From Moniliella sp. 'wahieum' (Eukaryota; Basidiomycota; Moniliellomycetes; Moniliellales; Moniliellaceae), in the NCBI GenBank assembly GCA_003971905.1, contig RSEE01000052.1, forward strand, positions 124,001 to 188,000: a DNA stretch of 64,000 bases, read 5' to 3'. Position 1 is the stretch's first letter; each line of letters starts with the position of its first letter. Shown piece after piece: positions 10,899 through 23,064 of this stretch. A model generated the notes under the pieces. The model was not told the origin of the DNA. It ran no database searches and was given only the letters and a program-made list of their open reading frames with translations. The translations under genes and the position numbers were made by a program.

Positions 10899-13781
10899 CT
10901 ACCTACGCCGACCAAACCGGAAGAAAGCGTCGACCCGACGCCCGACAGTAACGACCAGCTCTCTTCTCAGGGGGAGGAGGAGGAACAGGAGTCGAAGCGT
11001 TCTGAAGGACGGCTCAAGCTGAACATGAGGGGTTAGCATCCTTCCGCTGTTCCAGATTCCAATCAGTCCAGTAAAGAGAGAAAAACGTACCAGGGCCAAA
11101 AACGTAGGCAGGAGTTGTGGGATGATAGTCAACTCGGGAAGAGGAGGTCCGTCTGCGTCGAACGGGAAAGGGAACTTGGTTGCCCCATGGTCCATGCCAG
11201 TCGAGCCCTCAGCCTGCTCTTCGTCCGAATCCGGCTCGGATTCAGCATCCGAGTCGATGGCACCGTCGAGCGTAGCCTCCATCACCTCGTCGCGCGCCGC
11301 GCCACCAAACCCAAGGTGCCGCATCACTTCCCCAGAAAAGGCCGCATCGTCTGCCGTGCTCCACTCGTCGTCGGGGGTAAGCAAATGGTCGGCCGCATGT
11401 GCCACACGTGGGCGGATGAGTTTGCGCCGCACCTTGGCTTGGCGTACCAACTTGGTCCGATAGGCATGGGCCACCAGTTTGTCAGTTTCGGCCAATACTG
11501 CCATCCGCTCGGCCTGGCCGGCTGGGAGGAGGATCTCGAGGTCCATGCGGCCCAGCCCGCCGCCATGCGTGGCGCGAGCATGTTCTGAAGATGGTGCCAG
11601 TTCTTCTTCCCCCTGGCCACGAACAAGGTTGATGATGCGTTGAATCCAGTCCATCAGATAATCAAACAAGCCGCCCCCGCGTGAATGAACTTGGTGCACA
11701 AAGGAGTAGAATGCTTGCTCATGGCGCGCCACCAGATCAATAACACTTGAACGGTGTGTTGGATCGGTGCGGCCGATCCATTCGGAGACGAACCGAGCTG
11801 ATCCAACGCCTCGACAGTGGTGATCAAGTCGGAAACAAAGGCTTGCAGGTCCCCGAGAGAATCCCCAATGTCGGCTGCCTTGTACACTTGCGCAAGCGGA
11901 GCATAGAAAATGGTGACGACATCCTTAATCAAATTTGCCGTCACACCTTCCGACAAGAGGGAGACCATCTGTTCCTTGTCCCGACTTCGCAAGAGGGTAC
12001 CGAGCAAAGCATGTAAATTCTCATACAGCTCCGCCGCTACTGGAGGGGTCGAATCCTGGCTTGTCCTCCTGGAAGAGGAATGAACGTGATGGGCATATGC
12101 CGCTGCTGATGCAGTCAAGCGATGGGTCTGCTCCAGGCTCAAGGGTGGACCACAATGGGGTGAAATCAAGATGGCAGACAAGAGATCCCATCCCGGTTGG
12201 TGGCCTAGCAGACGCACCTCCTCCTGCTCCTCAGAACCAAGGCTGACATACGACACCAAACGGGAAACAAGATCAGGTTCAGCGATCTTGGCCTCCAGGG
12301 TCTGCTGTGAGACTGCCAACTCTTTAATCTCTTCACCGATGCCGGCAAGAAACATGCGCTGGATAAGCGACTTTTGCCCAAAAGGCTGGGCAGGAAGAGA
12401 TCCAGCCAGGCACGGATCATAGCGACTGGGTTGGAAATCTTGAGAATCCCTTTGAGAAGGCGATAGGGCATGAGGGAGTGAACGTGTTTGACCTTGTTCA
12501 ACAATTCTGACGAAGTATCTCCCCGGAAAAGATGAAAGAGTGTGCTGGCAGCCGAGATCCGAGCCCAAGAATAACGGCGCGGTACGAAGGTGGTAGCTCT
12601 TCAATCTTGGGGACGCGCTTGATCGTACCAACAGTCTAGGCAGCCCATCGGGTCGCGTCAGTCCCTCTTAAAATCGGCAAGGTGGGTTTGCAAAGCCTCC
12701 ACTCGCTTTGTTGTCTCGGCAGCAAATCGTGCCGCCTCATCCAACCGAGCTTGATCGAGTGCCTCTCGAGCGGCCGCGTCCCGCTCTTCAGACGGTGTCA
12801 GCTGCGTTGGATCGGCCGACAGAAACGTGTTCATTGCGTCCGCTTCAGCCAGCTCGGGATGAGCAAGCAAGCTCCGCAGGTACGCGCGCACGTCAGTCGG
12901 TTCTTTTCCCTTGATAAAGGAACCGTCTCAGGATCGTCTAGCGAGGTACGGGTGTGCCGGGAGAGTCAGGACGGAAGCCTCCTGTCCGTCATCCTCTGCG
13001 TAGCGGGCTTGAGATCGGTCCTTGGCAGGTGGGCGGGGGACACGAAGGGCAGGAACTGCGCGCGTAGCGTTTCAGCGAGGTGAGCAAAGTCGCCATAGCG
13101 GCGAGCAACCAGGGTCTGGGTTGCACCCGCCCCCGCACCACGCCTCGTCCGCACAAGGAAAAACTCGTGGTCTTACGGGAGACAAGCTGCGGTGGGAAGA
13201 GATGCGGACAGCAATCACGTTCACGTCCAGATACGAGTGAGCAAGTTGCCCTCGGATCGCTGCGGCCGCGCGGGCCTCTGATGCGCCAGGCGTTCAGAAT
13301 CTGCGCTGAGGCAGACAACCTGCTCGGGCGGAGAGGTGGCCAGCGCCGAGGACAACAGGAGGACAAAGTAGCGCTGGAGGCGCAGGGACAAGCGCCTGCG
13401 CTTCGTCTCCTCTTCACGGTCATCAGTGCTGGACAAATTCTTGGACAGGAGGTGGTCGGCGAAGACTTGGACCTTGTCTGAGTAGACTGGCGGGAGCCGA
13501 GCGCAAAAGAGGGAAGGTGAGGACGAGCTGGTGGAAGATAAAGGAGAGAATGGGGAGAGATGTGTCTGGATCGGGGAGCCGGGCAAGGGCTTGAAGGGTG
13601 GCCGAGCAGGGCGAGGGCGTCGGGAGTAGCGAGTGCAGTCAGTTCGAGCCCCACGGCGCGGCGGAGGAGCTCCTTCTTGAGATAGTGGGCGCGCAGGGCG
13701 TCAGTGCGAGCGGGTCGGAGCTGGCGGGGGCATCGGACGACACGGAAGGCACCGCCGGAATGGCCCCGACGGGGAGGCCAT
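10899..13781 (-). CDS. PX-domain protein with DUF3818/PXB (yeast Lec1/Ypr097w family)
   Basis: This is a lipid-binding protein of the Ypr097w/Lec1 family, which in yeast acts in ergosterol distribution between lipid droplets and membranes. From the N-terminus: an LRAHYLKKELLRRAVGLEL helix typical of the PX-associated (PXB) domain, KVQVFADHLLSKNL, then the PX core with VARRYGDFAHLAETLRAQF and PRTDLKP, then AYLRSLLAHPELAEADAMNTFL. Next comes DUF3818 with VHSLMPYRLLKGILKISNPV and AQPFGQKSLIQRMF. The tail is acidic (SDAESEPDSDEEQAEG) before a C-terminal exon. The probable last intron is 11,020-11,091 (GTACGT...CTAAC...TTCAG) and is in frame, so retention is possible. The start is the ATG at 13,781. 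At least four one-base losses interrupt the frame. It is divergent from the gene at 14,556. Confidence 0.85.
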
Positions 13782-13795
13782 GACGGACGGGAGGG

Positions 13796-13845
13796 GAAGG
13801 GAGGTGGGGGCGGAGGTGGAGGTGGAGGTGGGTGGGGGCAGGGCG
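13796..13845. promoter_or_regulatory. G-rich tract in the divergent promoter
   Basis: Just upstream of the PX gene start the plus strand carries repeated GGTGGA/GGGGG blocks, giving more than four runs of three or more G. The transcribed strand of the PX gene therefore has a C-rich leader. The tract could fold as a G-quadruplex; this is inference from the run spacing only. It lies in the 774-bp region shared with the gene starting at 14,556. Confidence 0.5.
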
Positions 13846-14555
13846 TGAAAAGAGAAGGGCGAATGCGCAGCCAAGCCCAGGCGAGCTGAGCCAAGCCAAG
13901 CCAAGCCAAGCCCACGCAAGGCAGGCAAGTCTCGCCGGCGGCGCTGCCAGGTGTGCGCAGCACAGTAACGTGGCATGACGTCACTGCGGAGTGCCCTTGC
14001 AGTTTCAAAAGGATCGGGCTGGGCAAGGGGCAGCCGGCGCCTGGCGATGTTTTTGCGTACTGGAGCAGTTGGCTGCGCACAGGCGTCGCAGTTGGGCGAG
14101 CCCGGTGCGCGCGTGGGCTGCGCTCACCGTTGGGGATCATCGATCATCGCGCATCGCTCAGATTTAGACGCGCTGCTGGCCGCCGTCTCTGGCGCTGCGC
14201 GGGGGGCAGGTGCGGGGGAAGGGCACGGTGGCTGTGTGTGGGGCAGCCATCCAACACGTGTGGCCGCCAGCAGGCCACTTTCGGGGCAAGCAGCCTCGCA
14301 TCCCTGGCCACCCTGGCGCTCAGCATCCCTGGCACGCCCTTGCTATCGGCCACCGGCCGGCGCAGCGCCACTGCTTGCAACTGGCGGCCCACAACCCCCC
14401 CGCGCTTTATCATCCGCCTCTCCCACGCCCTCGCTTTCCCATGGCCCATGCATGATCATCCTCCCAGCCCTGCCTTCTTAGACTCGCACCCCTCTCCTCC
14501 TGCTTCTTCTTTCCCCCTGCCTTCTCCTTCTCCTCCACACCTCACACCCCCCGCC

Positions 14556-15189
14556 ATGTCCGCCACCAAGTCTTCCGCTGCGACGGTACTGCTGGGCGTT
14601 GCCGCAGCCATCGCGGCGGCCGCTGGCGTCGTAGCACTGTGGTCCACACCCTCCACGCCGAGCGTTGACCCCAACTCTGCCCCGGGGGAGGAGAAGCCAG
14701 GACAGAAGCTGGATGACAAGAAGGCAAAGAAGCCGGTGAGCAAGAGCCCCATCCTCCGTCTCGCCCCTGACACGACCGACGACACCGCGCCCCAAAAGGG
14801 ATTGTCAAGCGGCGTCCGTCAGTGGTCCCGACCACCGTTTCCCACGGCCCAGCCCCGGCGCCAGGAGACGCGACTTGGCTGGCGTACAAGCATGAGAACG
14901 ACTCGCACCCCCCCGCGGAGGCTGGGTGGATCTCCTATGCCCACGAGGGAGACGAGTACGAAGGAGAAAAGCATGACACGAATCGTGACCCGACGCTGGG
15001 GACTCGTGGGTCCTCCCTTCGCCCCAAGGGTCGCAGGTGCTTCGCTCCAGCAAATCCAATTCACGCCTCAACAAGGCCCGCTCGGGCGCCAACCTGCGCC
15101 CGCCACCCGGGATCAAGACGGAGCCTGTGCCGCTTCTGCCTACCCCGCCTCCCGCCGCCACGGTTGCGGGCGGGGGCGAGCAGCAGTAA
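14556..15189 (+). CDS. Hypothetical protein with N-terminal membrane anchor
   Basis: Not recognised. The ATG sits in CCCCCCGCCATG, a good fungal context after a long CT-rich leader. Residues 8-30 (TVLLGVAAAIAAAAGVVALW) form one hydrophobic helix, suiting a signal anchor. A linker rich in Pro, Lys and Asp follows (PGEEKPGQKLDDKKAKKPVS). After a probable frameshift near 14,815 the frame continues with GDATWLAYKHENDSH, GWISYAHEGDEYEGEKHDT and, after another lost C near 15,000, VLRSSKSNSRLNKARSG and a Pro-rich end GIKTEPVPLLPTPPP before TAA. Total length is about 210 residues. The repeated aromatic motif WLAYKHE / WISYAHE is the only internal pattern. A longer frame that starts at 13,953 runs through the promoter and is not credible. 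Confidence 0.6.
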
Positions 15190-16302
15190 CTGCAACAGGT
15201 CACCACTATATGCGCGCTTGATATGCCATTGTCCTCTCACCTTACCTGTAATTGTGGCGGCCATGGCCACCGATTGGAACAGCGATGCGCGACAGGAGAG
15301 CCGATGTGGATCTTCGATTGTCTTGCCTCAGATGGGTGCTGAACCAGACGACAACAAGTGCCGGAGAAGGAGCTACAACAATGTCTGTGTGTAACCCTCT
15401 CCTTGATGCCACATTTGCGTAGCACGGGTGTGTGCACCACAATCTCATCCAATAGGCGTTTTACATCACTTTACCTACTCCGCCTTTCTACCTATATACG
15501 CTCCATCCTACTCCAAACCCAATGTCATCCATATACAATCATGAACTTTCGAGATGAGAACAGTGTCAGGGTCAGCATGGCCTTTCTGGGTCATTGGATC
15601 CAACCTGCAGGGGCACCTCGGGTAGCCGAAGGATAGAAGAAGCATTCATCATGGGGGAAGAGCAATACAAGGAACAGGTCATTTCACAACGTGGTGCTCC
15701 ATATCGGTAGTTTGAGCATTGGACAAATCCCTCCCTCCACACACGAACAGCAAAGACTCGATCAGTCTTGAACATGTTCACACAGTGACAGCGATCACAT
15801 CATCGTACTGGCAGGGGACGCTTGCCTTTGCGTCAGGGCACCTCTTGGCTCTGCAACAACGTTTCTTCGGCTTGGATCACTGCGTGTAGGCATTGACTCC
15901 CCCAACCACTATTATCTTTTTGCCCGCTGTTTCCATCGCGCCTCTGGTCTCTGGTTCGATCCGTGCGCTTCTACACTGAGCGCGACCACGCACGTGCAGC
16001 CATGACAGCATGTAACCGCCCCGACTACGATGTCAAGGATCTGTGTTATGTGCATTCCGGGATGGATGGGGAGTACGTAAGCGTTAAGGCATCTACCGAG
16101 CTCAGCGCAGCTGCAGGGGAATCGAAGAGCCAGAGTGCAGAAATAGAAACGAATACCAATGACAAAGTGATGACCAAGGATCGGAAGTGGCTCATGTTGT
16201 CCAAGCAGGACGGGGCATCCAGCGCAGCATACGAACCGAGCGAGAGGATGCAATTCGAAAACAAAAAGGAGAGAAAAAGAGCAGACGTAAAGAAAAAGAA
16301 AG
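15190..16302. other. Intergenic, convergent 3' ends
   Basis: Lies between the ends of the anchored protein and the lipase. Only random short ORFs are seen. T-rich stretches around 15,440-15,530 may hold polyadenylation signals. A 149-codon ORF at 15,963-16,412 overlaps the lipase 3' end antisense and is Lys-rich by composition only. Confidence 0.5.
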
Positions 16303-17824
16303 TTACAAGCCAATGTTGCCCAACACGTTTTGGCCTTGGTTCCAGAGGGTTTGGAACGCAGCCAGCACATTGCCTCCCAACAAGTCATCCACTCCCAGCG
16401 TCAGCAGGTTGAGCAAGGTGGGCGAAGGCGATCCACAGGGAACCGGGATAAAGAATTGGCCGTCCAGCCAAGCACTTGGAGCGTAAACAGCATCGCGTTC
16501 AAATCGCCGCCAATGACCAACTGCGGTGCCGTGTGTGCATTGGCTTCGTACACGTTGAACTGGATGTTAGCGCCGTGCTGGCACTGTTGGTTGACATAGG
16601 CCTGCACCGCGTCGTAGCTGATCACATCGTCGTGCCGACCTTGGTAGATCATGCGAGGGAACTTGGGATAGCCAACACCCACAGACGACTTGTTGTTCCA
16701 CATTGTCTCCCGATTCAACACGCTGCGCACGACAGGGTCGCTGTAGGGATCGCCGCTGGGCAAGCTGAGCATCTCCATATACGGAATGTTGGCATAGGCA
16801 GGGCCACGTAGGATAGCATGGCAGACTGGCGGCGCATAGATCGTAGCGAGATCGTTGAGGACGCGTTGCTGCGCATGCCGAGTGATGGTCCGGTTGAATT
16901 TAGGGTAAGCTGCCATCATGCCGTGCATGCCACCCAGGGCAAAGCCAGAAAAGGACGTGTTGTCAAAGTGGCGCAGCGTCAGCTCCATGTCGATCGGCGT
17001 GCGTGCCGCCGTGGAGGTACCGACAATGTTCAGGTCCGGCGCATACGATGGAGCCAAGTTGGCCGCCCAACATGTCACGTGCGCGCCCTCGGAGTAGCCA
17101 GTCATCGTGACTTTGGCATCAGCAGGCCAGTTAAGGTAGTTGCGCACCGCCCGGGCCGAGTCGAGAATAGCATATCCAGCCTGGAACCCGGCAAAGAGAG
17201 CAGACTTGGGACCTTCGTAGTCGGGCACAACGACCGTAATGCCTTTGGAAAGGAGGAAATCGAACCATACGGGACATCGTCGCCTACAAAGAAAAACTGA
17301 TGAGTATCAAAGCAGGAGGAGAGCCAAGAGACAGATACACACGAGCACATGATGTTGGGCGCGTCGTTGCCGAGAAGGATGGTGTACGAAGGCGCACAGT
17401 TGCGGTTGGTCGAGTCTTCCCAGATGTGGTAGGACATCATGCGCGGGGGCGAGCCGCTGGCGGGCTCAATGGCGGTGGTGACAGTGGCGGAGGGGTGGCC
17501 CTGTGTGTTTGTGGTGCGGTAGAGGATCTGAGAGGTGCGGCCGGCGCCGGAGACCTTGTACTCTGGCTGGATGACACGACTGCGGATGACATCGCCAGGC
17601 TTGTAGAGACTAATGTTGGCTGGGCGGAGGTAGAAGGGGTCGGAGTGGGGTGGGAGGTAGGTTTCGTTGTTGGGCTTCCGAGGGGCTAGTGAGGCGCGGC
17701 GGATGGCCTGCACGCCCCTCGGCTCACGGTCGGGCTGGAAAAAGGCATCGGGCGATGGCATGGCCGAGGCCACAGCGGCCAGCAGAGCTGCGAGCACAAA
17801 GGCAAGCGACAGCAGGGATCGCAT
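16303..17824 (-). CDS. Secretory lipase, LIP family (PF03583 type)
   Basis: A triacylglycerol lipase of the Candida LIP family, exported to hydrolyse extracellular lipid. The ATG at 17,824 opens a signal peptide (RSLLSLAFVLAALLAAVASA, cleavage near ASA-MP). The mature part shows YKPGDVIRSR, SQILYRTTNTQG and SYTILLGNDAPN, an intron at 17,284-17,348 (GTGCTC...TTGTAG), then DDVPYG, GITVVVPDYEGPKSAL, and the nucleophile elbow GYSEGAHV (serine). The acid loop is YQGRHDDVI and the histidine is in EANAHTAPQ, so the catalytic Ser-Asp-His triad is complete. The C-terminus shifts frame near 16,490 and then reads SAWLDGQFFIPVPCG down to TAA at 16,303. One base is missing near 17,265. About 470 residues, normal for the family. 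Confidence 0.88.
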
Positions 17825-18267
17825 TGCGCCGATCAAAAGAAGGTGAGGGGCGGGGGAGGGAGGGCAAGGGGGCGGGAGACGTGGTGGAGGCGGTGACGTG
17901 GGCGTGTTGCTGTCTTCTCAGATGCCAACTCGTACTCAACGGCGGGCCTGGGTGGCGAGGGGGCAGGTTTGCGCAGCCTGGTCGCTGCAATTTGAGACGC
18001 AACGTATATTCAACGCTGAGCGCGCTGAAGCTTGAACAACATTCACCGGCACCAGCGAGTCACTTCTTCTAAGATCTAAGCGCTCTCTGAGCGGGCAGGG
18101 CGGGGGGGCGGAGGCCTGGGGGGGTGGTACAGGGCAGTACTCCGGGCGCTGCGCTGTGCATACGCAGCTGGTGCCGCATCGGCGCCCAGTACCCAGTGCC
18201 AGTGTACCAGTGTTGATAATGGCGTGTGACATGTGATGGGAAAACGTCCTTCACACTGGCGCCATCC

Positions 18268-18336
18268 CAAGCTTGATGATCGATGATCGATGATGGGGAC
18301 CTGTGACACGTGTGACATGTGAGCGGCGGAGCGCTG
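18268..18336. repeat. TGA-TCGA and TGA-CATG arrays
   Basis: TGATCGA is repeated with a 7-bp period at about 18,276-18,293, followed within 40 bp by GACACGTGTGACATGTGAG, which keeps the TGA punctuation with a different palindrome. Confidence 0.8.
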
Positions 18337-18644
18337 AGCAACTGAGCACCTCAGCCGGACGATCTGCAATCACCCGCCGATCGGCAGGGCCATAGTGCAT
18401 AGTGCATGGTGCATGCATGATGTGCATCATGCGAGCTGCGTTGGAACACTCTTCCCAACAAATACGATGGCCCGGCTGGAGCCTACACGACCTGACTAGT
18501 GACTGGTGCTGTCGCAGGCTATCGCTCGCCAGTCGCTCGTGTCCCCGTGCAGCTTGAAGCTGGGCCTCGGCGGCTCACTTGGCAGTGGCCGGCCAGGAGC
18601 TGCACCAGGCGGCCACCCCCCGTCACGCGATTGGGACCATGCGT

Positions 18645-18680
18645 CCGCGTCATGCATCATGCATCATGCGTCATGCATTG
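18645..18680. repeat. TCA-TGCA array
   Basis: TCATGCA units in succession (exact 7-bp period, last units drifting to TCATGCG). The same array sequence occurs at 35,112 and, in reverse orientation, at 42,465. Confidence 0.85.
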
Positions 18681-21589
18681 GCTATGCCGGGCGCCGTAGC
18701 TGCAAGCAACGGCCACTGGCCACAGTGTCGCAGTGTTAGCTTCAAGCTCTAAGAGCTTTAAGCTTCAAGTTTCAGCGAGTTGGACCCTGGTTGACCGGTT
18801 GACCGCGTCGTCTGCCTACCAAGCCAAGCACCCGGATCAGGCCGGTTCGACCGGTCCGCCGGTCAGTTGGTCTCGGTCACTCGGTCACTCGGTCACCGGG
18901 CCACCGTCCGCGTCACTGCATCATCTTACCCCGTCGGCGTGTTGGCCAGCTGGTCGAGTAGGACCGGCAACAGAACCCACGGAGTAGGCCAACAGCAAAA
19001 CAGGCAACAAGAACTTCAAGCGCCGATGCATGGCTTGCATTTTCGTACGTTGCTCGATTTGCTTCAGAGGTCGCTTCCTCAGGCCTCAGGGCCTCAGGGG
19101 CCTCAGGGCAGTCATGTCACATTGTCACACCGGATTCACAATTCCGCCGGCAACCCGTCCCCCCCCCCAACAGTAGGCCCACTGAATATTCGTCACAGAA
19201 GCTTGAAGCCCAAAAAGGCACAACCGCCTCCCGCCCACTCCACCAGCCGGTACCTACTACCTGTACACAGCCAGAGGGGCGTGCCAGTTGGTTGCTTAAT
19301 CCTAAAGCCGGAGAAGTGCTTTAATCCTATACTAAAGAGGGTGTCGAAGGCGCGGGTGAAGAAGTGGCGCGGCCATTGAACTGATGGCTGAGCTCCGGGC
19401 CGTCATCTCCAAGAGGACGTGTGGGCATCATGAAGTTCACCGCGCGTATACAGCTAGCTTTTGTTCCACTGTGCGAGACAGCCTCCGGCTGCGTGGGGGT
19501 AAAGAAGCGGTTGAACGCGTCCGCACAGACGATGGATTTACTTGCCGCATAGACGGCACATACACCAACTCTCCCTACTAATGGCCGACATACCAATAGA
19601 CCTGCTGATTGACAACTCTTACTCGCTCCGGAACGGGCGTTTTATGTGTAGAGACGGTCAGGACGGGAAGCCCAAAAAGGGAGACAGAGTATGGGACCTA
19701 GGTCTTTCCAAGCAAATCAGGCAAACGTGTGGGTCACAACTCCCCTGCCTTCGCGCTGCGTCTCGGTGCTTCACAGGAGACGCTCTCCCTTGGAAGAAGA
19801 GAAGTATAGCGGAGTGGAGAATGACTGGCATCAATAGCATGCAACGGCCAAGAACTTCTGCCGAAAGAGAATAAAAAGGTCACGATGACGATAGATCAAG
19901 GACAACCAAATGTTGGAGGAGAAAAGTGGGACATGATAGTCATTTGTGGTCCAAAATATAGAACCAAGCAGAGATCCATATTGTCAAGAGAACAAAAGAT
20001 TACAACTCCCAACAAACCCGAGATAGTCACGACACATATAGCACCCCCAAACAACGAGAGAAGTATCGATGCCCGTAGAAAAAGGGCCTCTGTGAGCTCA
20101 TTGTGACCGTGCTGTTGTTTTGGCTGCTGCGGAGCATAAAACCGTGCCCCAGACAATCTGGGTAGTCTCTCTATCGTCCCAGTCCTGAGCAGTTGTGGTG
20201 TTGACCTCCTTCAAAGGTGCGCACGGAGGCACACGGCCAATTTTGACCATTTGTGTATGTTATTGCTACAGTCTTCTTCGGACCTCTGAAAGTGGTGTCG
20301 GGTCACCGCTGTGTTGAGCTCTTAGCGCCAGCATACGATTCTTAGAAATGGCTAGGGGAGGGCTTGTAGGGGGAAGTGTGGGGTATAGGGAAAAGAGGGG
20401 GATTCAGTGGGTGCGGCCATATATATAAAGAGGCTGCGAAGGACTGACGCCCGATCCGGATGACCGCTTAGAAGGGGGTATATAAAACGATAATGATTGC
20501 GTACTTGGACCAGAGTCTGCGTTAACTGAATGAAAAGGGAGAGGGGAGCTGTAGGATGGTAGGGAGTCTAGAGAGAAGAGTATCAGAGCTAACATTTATA
20601 TATAGCGTCCGAGGTCACCTATCCCTTTCTCAAAATGATCCGTGGTTCACACCCATTATCGGGCTCTTCCCCCTATGCTCTGCCCCTTACGGGATGCTCT
20701 CCTGAAAGTAGTAGCATCGTCTATTGTAAGACCGGAGGAACCCAAGGGGTTGGGTGAAGAACCTCTGGAAGTGTAGAGCAATGCAATCGCGATGGTCGTG
20801 TTTTTGGTCTAAGCCTTGTGCCCTAGAGACAGGGGTTCAAACAAGCCTGAGTATACACGTGGAGGCTTCGGAGGACAAATCAGGGTTGAAGGGTGATGAG
20901 GCGCCTGGCCTAAGTACGGGACCACGGGTCCCAACATCTATCGTTTACAAGAGGGTTGGGACTGTACGGAATGGTGTCTGGGGAATGGATGCCCGTTGAA
21001 TCAACGCGTTGAACTCACCATGTCGTGGACGTTGAGGCCTCCTGAGGCCTATAAGGCTGAGAGGTGGGTACGAACTCGAACGGATGAACGCGGATGCATG
21101 ATAGCATGACCACACGTCACGTGGTTGGTTGCATGACCGGCCCATGACCGGCATGACCTTGTGTCATGTGATGCTGTGATCGATGATCAAAGAAGGCAGG
21201 ACAGGGCGACAATCCCTTTGCCCCCGCCCCCTGTTTCCAATTGGGATGGCGGAGCGTTGGCCAATTCCGCCCAGCGCGTTGCGCAGGCTGCTGCCCAGGT
21301 TGGCCGGTGTAAAACATTGTACCCTAGCCGTGACGCATGATGCATGACGCGTGACCACAAACGTTCAAACCCGGGCAGCCTCGGTGGATTAGAAACGAGA
21401 AAGCGACGCCGTACGAGGCTGCGCCCTCGACGGGAATTTGTAAGCTGGCTCCATACAGGCGCCGTGCCACTGGGCGGGCCCGCCCGGGATGCCAGTACTG
21501 GTACCCGGGGGCTGGCCCGTTGGACGCCGTCCCCAAGGCTGGTGGGTGGGCTGGGCAACTCCAACTTCTTTCCCGCTACCCTCCACAAG

Positions 21590-22576
21590 ATGGCCAGCCT
21601 CACACGCTTCGTGCTCAAGAAGCCCCTCAACTTGGCGTACGTGCTGCTCCTATATTCTAACACTTGTTTTGCCCCCATGGCGTGTTGCAGTGAGGCCGGG
21701 ACCTTTTTGGTCGGGTGCCAACCTGTCTCCGGCGTCGTATCCGACGATGTGTCCCAGCCCCCTTGCGTTCATCAGCGCGGGACAACCATGCTGACCCTAC
21801 TTCCTAACAGACCAACTGTGGCCGCTACGGCTACTGGTATTCCCAAGACCACGACCCTGCAGCTGCCTTCTGTGGCGCATGGCGACCACGGGCACCCCCA
21901 CGAGGCGCCGCCCAAGTGGGCCAGCAGCTTGACCTCCAGCGGTGCCTTCAAGACCGCGCTCAACACCAACCCGAGCCGGAGCCTAGGGGGGCAGCGGTAT
22001 ATGTCCACATCGACCAAGAGCGTTGCGCCCAAGGTGCCGGACTACGACGATGTGCGGGTCAAGGACCCGCAGGCGAACCAAACTCTGTCCTACTTTGTCA
22101 TTGGCTCCCTTGGTGTTCTGACCGCGGCCGGGGGCAAGTCGGCTGTGCACGATTACCTTGCCACCTTGAGCCCGTCTGCTGATGTGTTGGCCATGGCCAA
22201 GGTCGAGGTGGACCTCAACTCGATCCCGCTGGGCAAGAACGCGGTGATCAAGTGGCGTGGCAAGCCTGTCTTTGTCCGCCATCGTACCCCTGACGAGATC
22301 AAGGAGGCTGAGTCGGTCGATGTTGCCTCGCTGCGTGACCCCAAGTCGGACGAGCAGCGCGTCCAGCGCCCCGAGTGGCTTGTCATGCTTGGTGTCTGCA
22401 CGCACTTGGGGTGCGTTCCCATTGGTGAGGCGGGTGACTATGGTGGATGGTTCTGCCCTTGCCACGGCTCGCACTACGACATTTCCGGTCGGATCCGTAA
22501 GGGTCCCGCCCCGCTCAACCTTGAGATTCCTACCTACAGCTTCAACGATGCGGATGGCAAGCTCGTTATTGGTTAA
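21590..22576 (+). CDS. RIP1: Cytochrome b-c1 complex Rieske iron-sulfur subunit
   Basis: The Rieske subunit of mitochondrial complex III carries the 2Fe-2S cluster that accepts electrons from ubiquinol. Cluster ligands are present in both boxes: CTHLGCVP and CPCHGSHYD. The N-terminus ([11 protein letters not shown]) begins a mitochondrial presequence; [20 protein letters not shown] leads into the matrix tail, [20 protein letters not shown] is the membrane helix, and [10 protein letters not shown] is the conserved segment before the head domain. An intron at 21,637-21,690 (GTACGT, branch TATTCTAAC, GTTGCAG) is 54 nt and in frame. A further intron ending CCTAACAG at about 21,809 is possible because the sequence between has no family match. 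It ends KLVIG-TAA. No frameshift is evident downstream of these introns, unlike most genes here. Confidence 0.95.
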   Translation: MASLTRFVLKKPLNLAYVLLLYSNTCFAPMACCSEAGTFLVGCQPVSGVVSDDVSQPPCVHQRGTTMLTLLPNRPTVAATATGIPKTTTLQLPSVAHGDHGHPHEAPPKWASSLTSSGAFKTALNTNPSRSLGGQRYMSTSTKSVAPKVPDYDDVRVKDPQANQTLSYFVIGSLGVLTAAGGKSAVHDYLATLSPSADVLAMAKVEVDLNSIPLGKNAVIKWRGKPVFVRHRTPDEIKEAESVDVASLRDPKSDEQRVQRPEWLVMLGVCTHLGCVPIGEAGDYGGWFCPCHGSHYDISGRIRKGPAPLNLEIPTYSFNDADGKLVIG

Positions 22577-22711
22577 TGTATCTGGGTATGCAGCCCTCCT
22601 AGGATGCGAGGGGGGCGCGTTCAAAATGCATCGATCGCAGGAGTCATTGCAGAACGCAGTCATGGACGGTGGTTGGGGGGTCGCGCCTGGCATGGCATGG
22701 ACGATGGCAGG

Positions 22712-23056
22712 CTAGTTCATCATGCTCATATAGGACGCCAACACATCGCTGCGACGTTGAGGATTACGCCAAAGGCTATCTGCAGGATCAAGCCCTATTC
22801 CAGCCTGGCGGACCTTTGGTCTGGCCGCATCTTCTTCACTCAGGCTGAGCCAGATAGATTGTAGAAGGTGGTGTTGATACAACGACAGGGCTTCGGCAGG
22901 CTTCAGCGCTTCTGCGCAAGCAGTCAGGAAGCACACAAAAGTTGGGTTGTACTGAACATGTGAACAAATGAAATTGGGACCGCTCATAAGCGAATCCTGG
23001 CCAACCACTGGGTTTACCCACTGGCTGGCCCCCACCACCAGCCGAAGATCGAACAC
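22712..23056 (-). CDS. Possible small protein, divergent from CTNNBL1
   Basis: A 114-codon frame on the minus strand starts 8 bp from the CTNNBL1 ATG and ends TAG at 22,712. The distal part (LTACAEALKPAEALSLYQHH, LSLSEEDAARPKVRQAG, DPADSLWRN) has ordinary protein composition. A GTGGGTAAAC...ATGTTCAG segment near its start could be an intron of about 70 bp. No family is recognised. It overlaps the only space for the CTNNBL1 promoter and the Rieske 3' end, so it may be spurious; conservation is needed to accept it. Confidence 0.3.
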   Translation of the reverse strand: MFDLRLVVGASQWVNPVVGQDSLMSGPNFICSHVQYNPTFVCFLTACAEALKPAEALSLYQHHLLQSIWLSLSEEDAARPKVRQAGIGLDPADSLWRNPQRRSDVLASYMSMMN

Positions 23057-23064
23057 AGACAGCG

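Larger units (their letters stand above)
17825..21589. other. Gene-free interval rich in palindromic arrays, then featureless
   Basis: From 18,000 to 19,120 the DNA is dense with TGA/TCA-tetramer units: TCGA near 18,276, TGCA near 18,650, CGGTCACT repeats near 18,870 and GGCC near 19,078. From 19,330 to 21,000 there are AG-rich and T-rich blocks with TATATA tracts (20,425, 20,595) but no protein. A Rieske promoter must lie just before 21,590, where the leader is CT-rich. Confidence 0.55.

Noticed and set aside
12989-14140. A 383-codon minus-strand ORF as a separate protein
   Set aside because: It covers part of the PX/DUF3818 gene in mixed frames; only the segment with the YLKKELL helix is family sequence, and its start lies beyond the real ATG.
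13953-15221. A 422-codon plus-strand ORF as one gene
   Set aside because: Its first 200 codons run through the CT-rich promoter and leader. The credible gene starts at the ATG at 14,556 and leaves this frame after about 90 codons.
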